From Methylobacterium amylolyticum (GTDB taxonomy: Bacteria; Pseudomonadota; Alphaproteobacteria; Rhizobiales; Beijerinckiaceae): DNA of 64,000 nt. Positions 60,545-64,000 of this stretch are shown here, one piece after another; within the stretch, counting starts at the first letter, position 1, and each line of letters opens with the position of its first letter. The stretch is from NCBI RefSeq assembly GCF_030700245.1, contig NZ_JAUYZI010000002.1, positions 224,315-288,314 on the forward strand, read 5' to 3'. The notes below the pieces were generated by a model, which was given only the letters and a program-made list of their open reading frames with translations, was not told where the DNA came from and searched no databases. Both the position numbers and the translations under genes were made by a program.

Positions 60545-62118
60545 TTCTTCTTCCCCGGCAGGAAGCCGCCGAGACCCGGCAGCTTCGGTCCGCCCAGGCC
60601 CGGAAGGCCGGGCATCTTGCCGGGCAGGCCGGGGAGCTTGCCGCCCCCGAGGCCCGGCGGCATCGGCGGCAGCTTGCCGCCGAACTGCTTCTGGATCTCG
60701 GCGATCTGCTCCGGCGTCGGCTCGGGCATGCCGGGCGGCAGCCCCGGCATCCCGCCGGGCATGCCGCCCCCGCCGCCGAGCCCGAACATCGACCCGAGCG
60801 CCTGCCCGATCCCGCGCTTGCCCGAGCCCATCGCCTTCATCATGTCGGCCATGGTCCGGTGCATCTTGAGGAGCTTGTTGATCTCCTCGACCTTCACGCC
60901 CGATCCCGCGGCGATGCGCTTCTTGCGGGAGTTCTTGAGGAGGTCGGGGTTCTTGCGCTCCTGCGCGGTCATCGAGGAGATGATCGCCCGCTGGCGCTTG
61001 AACATCTTCTCGTCGAGGTTGGCGCCCTCGACCTGCTTCTTGATCTGGCCCATGCCGGGCAGCATGCCCATCAGGCCGCCGATGCCGCCCATCTTCTCCA
61101 TCTGGGCGAGCTGCATCGAGAGATCCTCGAGGTCGAACTTGCCCTTGCGCATCTTCTCGGCGGTGCGCAGGGCCTGCTCGTGGTCGATGGTCTCGGCCGC
61201 CTTCTCGACCAGCGAGACGATGTCGCCCATGCCGAGGATGCGGTTGGCCACGCGCGCCGGGTGGAACTCCTCCAGCGCGTCAACCTTCTCGCCGGTGCCC
61301 ACGAGCTTGATCGGCTTGCCGGTGACCGCCCGCATCGACAGCGCCGCGCCGCCGCGGGAATCGCCGTCCATGCGGGTGAGCACGATGCCGGTGACGCCGA
61401 GGCGCTGGTCGAAGGCGCGGGCGGTGTTCACCGCGTCCTGACCCGTCAGGGCGTCGGCGACCAGCAGCACCTCGTGCGGACCCGTGGCCGCCTTCACCTC
61501 GGCGGCCTCGGCCATCAGCGCCTCGTCCACCGTGGTGCGGCCGGCGGTGTCGAGCATCACCACGTCGAAGCCGCCGAGGCGGGCGGCCTCCATCGCCCGG
61601 CGGGCGATCTGCACCGCCGACTGGCCGGCGACGATCGGCAGGCTCTCGACGCCCACCTGTCGGGCCAGCACCGCGAGCTGCTCCATCGCCGCCGGGCGGC
61701 GGGTGTCGAGGGAGGCGAGCAGCACCCGGCGCTTCTCGCGCTCGGTCAGCCGCCGGGCGATCTTGGCGGTGGTGGTGGTCTTGCCCGAGCCCTGGAGGCC
61801 GACCATCAGCACCGGTACGGGAGCCGGGGCGTTGAGGTCGATCGTCTCGGCGTCGGTGCCGAGCATCGCCACCAGCTCGTCGTTGACGATCTTGACGACC
61901 ATCTGGCCGGGCGTGACCGACTTGAGCACGACGGCGCCGACCGCCTTCTCGCGCACCCGGTCGGTGAAGCCGCGCACCACCTCCAGCGCCACGTCGGCTT
62001 CGAGCAGGGCGCGGCGCACCTCGCGCATGGCGGCGGTGACGTCGGCCTCGGTGAGCGCACCCCGGCGGGTGAGCCCGGAGAGGATGCCGGAGAGGCGGTC
62101 GGAGAGGCCTTCGAACAT
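60541..62118 (-). CDS. ffh: Signal recognition particle protein Ffh
   Basis: A 525-residue SRP54 GTPase that delivers nascent membrane proteins. N-domain; G-domain with VGLQGSGKTTTTAKIARRL (P-loop), VMLDTAGRTTVDEAL, ILTRMDGDSRGGAALS; then the Met-rich M-domain binding signal sequences and 4.5S RNA (RKKRIAAGSGVKVEEINKLL). The last 80 residues are an unusually regular Gly/Pro/Met/Leu tail with repeated PGLPG and PGLGG, followed by KKK. It starts the cluster ffh - chorismate mutase - rpsP - rimM. The start MFEGLSDRLSGILSGLTRRG is standard. Confidence 0.98.
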   Translation of the reverse strand: MFEGLSDRLSGILSGLTRRGALTEADVTAAMREVRRALLEADVALEVVRGFTDRVREKAVGAVVLKSVTPGQMVVKIVNDELVAMLGTDAETIDLNAPAPVPVLMVGLQGSGKTTTTAKIARRLTEREKRRVLLASLDTRRPAAMEQLAVLARQVGVESLPIVAGQSAVQIARRAMEAARLGGFDVVMLDTAGRTTVDEALMAEAAEVKAATGPHEVLLVADALTGQDAVNTARAFDQRLGVTGIVLTRMDGDSRGGAALSMRAVTGKPIKLVGTGEKVDALEEFHPARVANRILGMGDIVSLVEKAAETIDHEQALRTAEKMRKGKFDLEDLSMQLAQMEKMGGIGGLMGMLPGMGQIKKQVEGANLDEKMFKRQRAIISSMTAQERKNPDLLKNSRKKRIAAGSGVKVEEINKLLKMHRTMADMMKAMGSGKRGIGQALGSMFGLGGGGGMPGGMPGLPPGMPEPTPEQIAEIQKQFGGKLPPMPPGLGGGKLPGLPGKMPGLPGLGGPKLPGLGGFLPGKKK

Positions 62119-62137
62119 GCTGTCCCGGGATCCGCCG

Positions 62138-62380
62138 TTACTGTTCCAGGCCGGCGCGCGACACGCGGCGCGCCTGGAGGCCGGCCTCGAAGGACTGGAT
62201 CGCGCGGGCGAACTTGTCCCGGCAGCCGGGATTGCAGAACCCGACCACGGCGCCGTTGTAGAGGGTCAGCGAATCGGCGGCGATCGGCTTGCCCGACCAC
62301 GGGCAGACCTCGTTCACCGCGTCCTCGATCTTCAGCGCGTCCTGCACGTCCGGACCGTGTGTGTGGTGGCCTTGCGTCAT
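62138..62380 (-). CDS. Small Cys-rich (YHS/TRASH-like) protein
   Basis: An 80-residue protein. A His-rich start (MTQGHHTHGPDVQDALK) is followed by EVCPWSGKPIAADSLTLYNG and VVGFCNPGCRDKFARAIQSF, a three-Cys pattern like YHS/TRASH metal-binding treble clefs, which are often linked to metal or thiol chemistry. ATG at 62380 is more likely than the upstream one at 62449. It precedes ffh on the same strand with 19 bases between, so the two may be co-transcribed. Metal binding has not been shown. Confidence 0.7.
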   Translation of the reverse strand: MTQGHHTHGPDVQDALKIEDAVNEVCPWSGKPIAADSLTLYNGAVVGFCNPGCRDKFARAIQSFEAGLQARRVSRAGLEQ

Positions 62381-62610
62381 GCGGATGCCCCCGGGGTTCC
62401 AGTCCCGCCGGGGCGGATCGGCCAACGCCCATCGCGCCCGAGGGCGCACACGCGCTGTCGGGCGTTGGCCTCCGGCCTCTCGGACCGGTCGGCGGGGTCG
62501 GCGATCTGCTCGCGATCGGGAGGCCGGGGCGTAGCCGCCGCTCCGGGGAAAGTCAATTTTCCCGCCGCCGGTGGCGTCCGGAGGCGGCCGGCGCGGGGGC
62601 GGACCGGCCT

Positions 62611-62625
62611 TTTACCGAACGTTAA
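62611..62625 (+). promoter_or_regulatory. CtrA-like site
   Basis: TTTACCGAACGTTAA matches TTAA-N7-TTAA with one change. It stands 48 bases before the start of the coiled-coil protein gene at 62674. Compare the sites at 22675 and 36791. Confidence 0.4.
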
Positions 62626-62673
62626 GCATGTTCCGATTCTCTGGGCTCAGCACCTGCCCCAGGACGACCGCCG

Positions 62674-63312
62674 ATGTCGGAACCCGCCCGCTCCCTGCCG
62701 CCGATCGAGGCCGGCCGCCCCGCTCCGGGCCCGCTCCGGGACTGGCTCGCGGCGATGAAGGCCCACGCCGCCCCCGCTGCCGAGCCGGAGGCCCGCCCCG
62801 AGATCCGGTCCGAGGCCCGCGAGCCGGCGAAGCCCGTCCGGGCGGCCGAGCCGGCGTGGTCCCCCCGCCTCGTCCAGACCGAGGAGGCGCCCCGCGCCCC
62901 GGCCGCCGAGGACGCCGACGTGTCCGAGCTGATGGCCGAGAACCTGATGCTCAAGGCCAAGCTCCGCCTGGAGGACGAGCGCCGGGGCGAGCTGCAGGCG
63001 GCCCTGGCCGAGCAGATCCGCGAGCTGCGCCGCCACGTCGAGGAGGAGATGGGCTCGCTGGAGGACATGCGCGCCGAGCAGGAGGCGCTGCTGGCCGAGC
63101 GGGACGCGTCCCGCGCCGAGCACGAGCGCCTGCGCGCCGACCGCGACGCCCTGCGGGCCGAGCGCGACCGCGCCATCGCCGACCGCGAGGGCTTCCGCGC
63201 CGAGCGGGCGGCGCTGGCCACCGAGCGCGACGCCCTGCGCGAGGAGCGCGACCTGTGGCGCGCCCGCACCGAGGCGCTGGCCCAGCCGCTGTTCCAGGGG
63301 CAGCGGCGCTGA
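62674..63312 (+). CDS. Coiled-coil protein of unknown function
   Basis: A 212-residue soluble protein. The first 80 residues are Pro/Ala/Glu-rich and probably disordered (SEPARSLPPIEAGRPAPGP). From about residue 82 (VSELMAENLMLKAKLRLEDE) to the end there are near-perfect heptads of Arg, Glu, Ala and Leu (RAEHERLRADRDALRAERDR), so it forms a long helical coiled coil. Such proteins act as scaffolds or in polar complexes. The CtrA-like site upstream would fit a cell-cycle role, but no family is recognised. Confidence 0.8.
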   Translation: MSEPARSLPPIEAGRPAPGPLRDWLAAMKAHAAPAAEPEARPEIRSEAREPAKPVRAAEPAWSPRLVQTEEAPRAPAAEDADVSELMAENLMLKAKLRLEDERRGELQAALAEQIRELRRHVEEEMGSLEDMRAEQEALLAERDASRAEHERLRADRDALRAERDRAIADREGFRAERAALATERDALREERDLWRARTEALAQPLFQGQRR

Positions 63313-63514
63313 GATTCGACGCCGCCTCCGTCCTCGCGCGCGCGGCGACGCGATCCGGCAGCGCGATGCCACGTGGCCGCGCGCAGTCCCGGGTCGCCTC
63401 GCTTTCGCGCGCGTCGATGTGCGTGCCCAGAGGCGGCGTGGCGCCGGACTCCATCCGTGCCTTGACCTGGCACAAGCACAGCCCCCGCCCAGCGACGGAT
63501 TCTTAAGCGTCCCG

Positions 63515-63535
63515 GTGTTGAATCAACCTCAACAC
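63515..63535 (+). promoter_or_regulatory. Inverted repeat upstream of the glycine-zipper gene
   Basis: GTGTTGA-N7-TCAACAC is a perfect inverted repeat 18 bases before the GTG start of the last gene. It could be an operator or a leader hairpin. The rest of the spacer 63313-63553 shows nothing else of note. Confidence 0.4.
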
Positions 63536-63553
63536 GAACGGGAGAGTTTGCGC

Positions 63554-63895
63554 GTGCGTATCGACGGTTCCTTCACGATGATCCGCGCCGGGGGCCTCGC
63601 CCTCGCCGCGGCCCTGGCGATCGGGGCCGCCCCGGCGGTCGCCCGCGACCAGACTGGCGCGATCGTCACCGGCCTCGCGGCCGGCGTCGTCGGCGGCGTG
63701 GTCGGCAGCGCGCTGGTCAACGGCGGCAACCCGCCCCCGCCGCCGCCGGAGTACCGCCCGCGCCGCGTCCTCGTGGAGGAGCCGGAGACCATCGTGGTGC
63801 GCGAGCGCCGCGGCCCGATCTGCCACTACGAGCGCCGCAAGGAGTGGCTCGGCGACGGCGAGTTCACCTACCGCCGCGTCGAAGTCTGCGAGTGA
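63554..63895 (+). CDS. Exported glycine-zipper protein
   Basis: A 113-residue protein. A signal peptide (IRAGGLALAAALAIGAAPAVA) is followed by a glycine zipper GAIVTGLAAGVVGGVVGSAL, a Pro-rich turn NPPPPPPEYRPRR and a C-terminal domain with two Cys (RRGPICHYERRKEWLGDGEF, ending VEVCE) that may be disulfide-linked. Glycine-zipper proteins insert into or line the outer membrane or periplasm. GTG at 63554 has GGGAG upstream; ATG at 63578 is the alternative. Function unknown. Confidence 0.75.
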   Translation: MRIDGSFTMIRAGGLALAAALAIGAAPAVARDQTGAIVTGLAAGVVGGVVGSALVNGGNPPPPPPEYRPRRVLVEEPETIVVRERRGPICHYERRKEWLGDGEFTYRRVEVCE

Positions 63896-63935
63896 TCTTT
63901 TCGGACTCGGGTCGCTGACGTGAACCGGCGCCGGG

Positions 63936-63977
63936 CCCCCCCCCCCCCGGGGGGGGGGGGGGGGGGGGGCCCCCCCC
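63936..63977. other. C13-G21-C8 homopolymer block, probable assembly artefact
   Basis: Runs of 13 C, 21 G and 8 C follow directly on each other, then C-rich sequence to the window end. Nothing comparable occurs elsewhere in the window. It looks like a contig edge or sequencing error rather than real sequence. Confidence 0.6.
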
Positions 63978-64000
63978 GCCCCACGCCACCCCCACCCCCG

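Overview
The window reads as chromosomal DNA of a high-GC alphaproteobacterium of the Methylobacterium/Methylorubrum type. Four things point there: a lanmodulin-like protein with the characteristic 12/13/12-residue spacing between EF-hands, the gene order ffh - chorismate mutase - rpsP - rimM - trmD, a serC-serA pair, and a tRNA-Arg(CCU) split by a group I intron of the kind known from Agrobacterium. This is inference from content; no database was searched.

Layout. 1-11.8 kb: end of a secreted protein gene, a four-PAS hybrid histidine kinase, an M20 amidohydrolase, a DNA methyltransferase fused to a nuclease-like tail, a copper module (copA-cueR with a clear CueR operator), a PhoR-type kinase and a YbhN-type membrane protein. 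12.0-12.6 kb: a RelE/HigA-type toxin-antitoxin module. 12.6-22.5 kb: nine minus-strand genes, mostly overlapping or closely spaced: inositol-3-phosphate synthase, HD-like protein, SAM methyltransferase, Gfo/Idh/MocA oxidoreductase, YcaO protein, TIM-barrel epimerase, GT4 glycosyltransferase, PIG-L deacetylase and a UDG-family protein. This is the best candidate for an undescribed biosynthetic system: an inositol-glycoside backbone chemistry like the first steps of mycothiol synthesis, joined to a YcaO enzyme and with no visible precursor peptide.

22.8-34 kb: a lytic transglycosylase, an EmrAB-type efflux pair, an HdeD-like protein, a class A penicillin-binding protein with a degenerate staphylococcal-nuclease-like C-terminus, then catC - yciI - pcaD of catechol breakdown. 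34-45.7 kb: the lanmodulin homologue, a metallo-hydrolase, a Rieske oxygenase, a 23-codon ORF behind a 16-nt perfect match to the anti-Shine-Dalgarno end of 16S rRNA, a haloacid dehalogenase, murJ, sodB, an HWE-type kinase and trmB. 46-64 kb: metK and an XRE regulator, the intron-split tRNA, a second SNase-like protein with an M48 lipoprotein protease, a GST, a second RelE/HigA-type module, serA/serC, and the translation/SRP cluster trmD, rimM, rpsP, chorismate mutase and ffh.

Intergenic DNA is rich in dispersed palindromic elements of at least five families, several present more than once. Some lie inside operons, and one supplies the serA stop codon. Several convergent gene pairs share a hairpin that includes one or both stop codons. 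The window ends in a C/G homopolymer block that looks like an assembly artefact.
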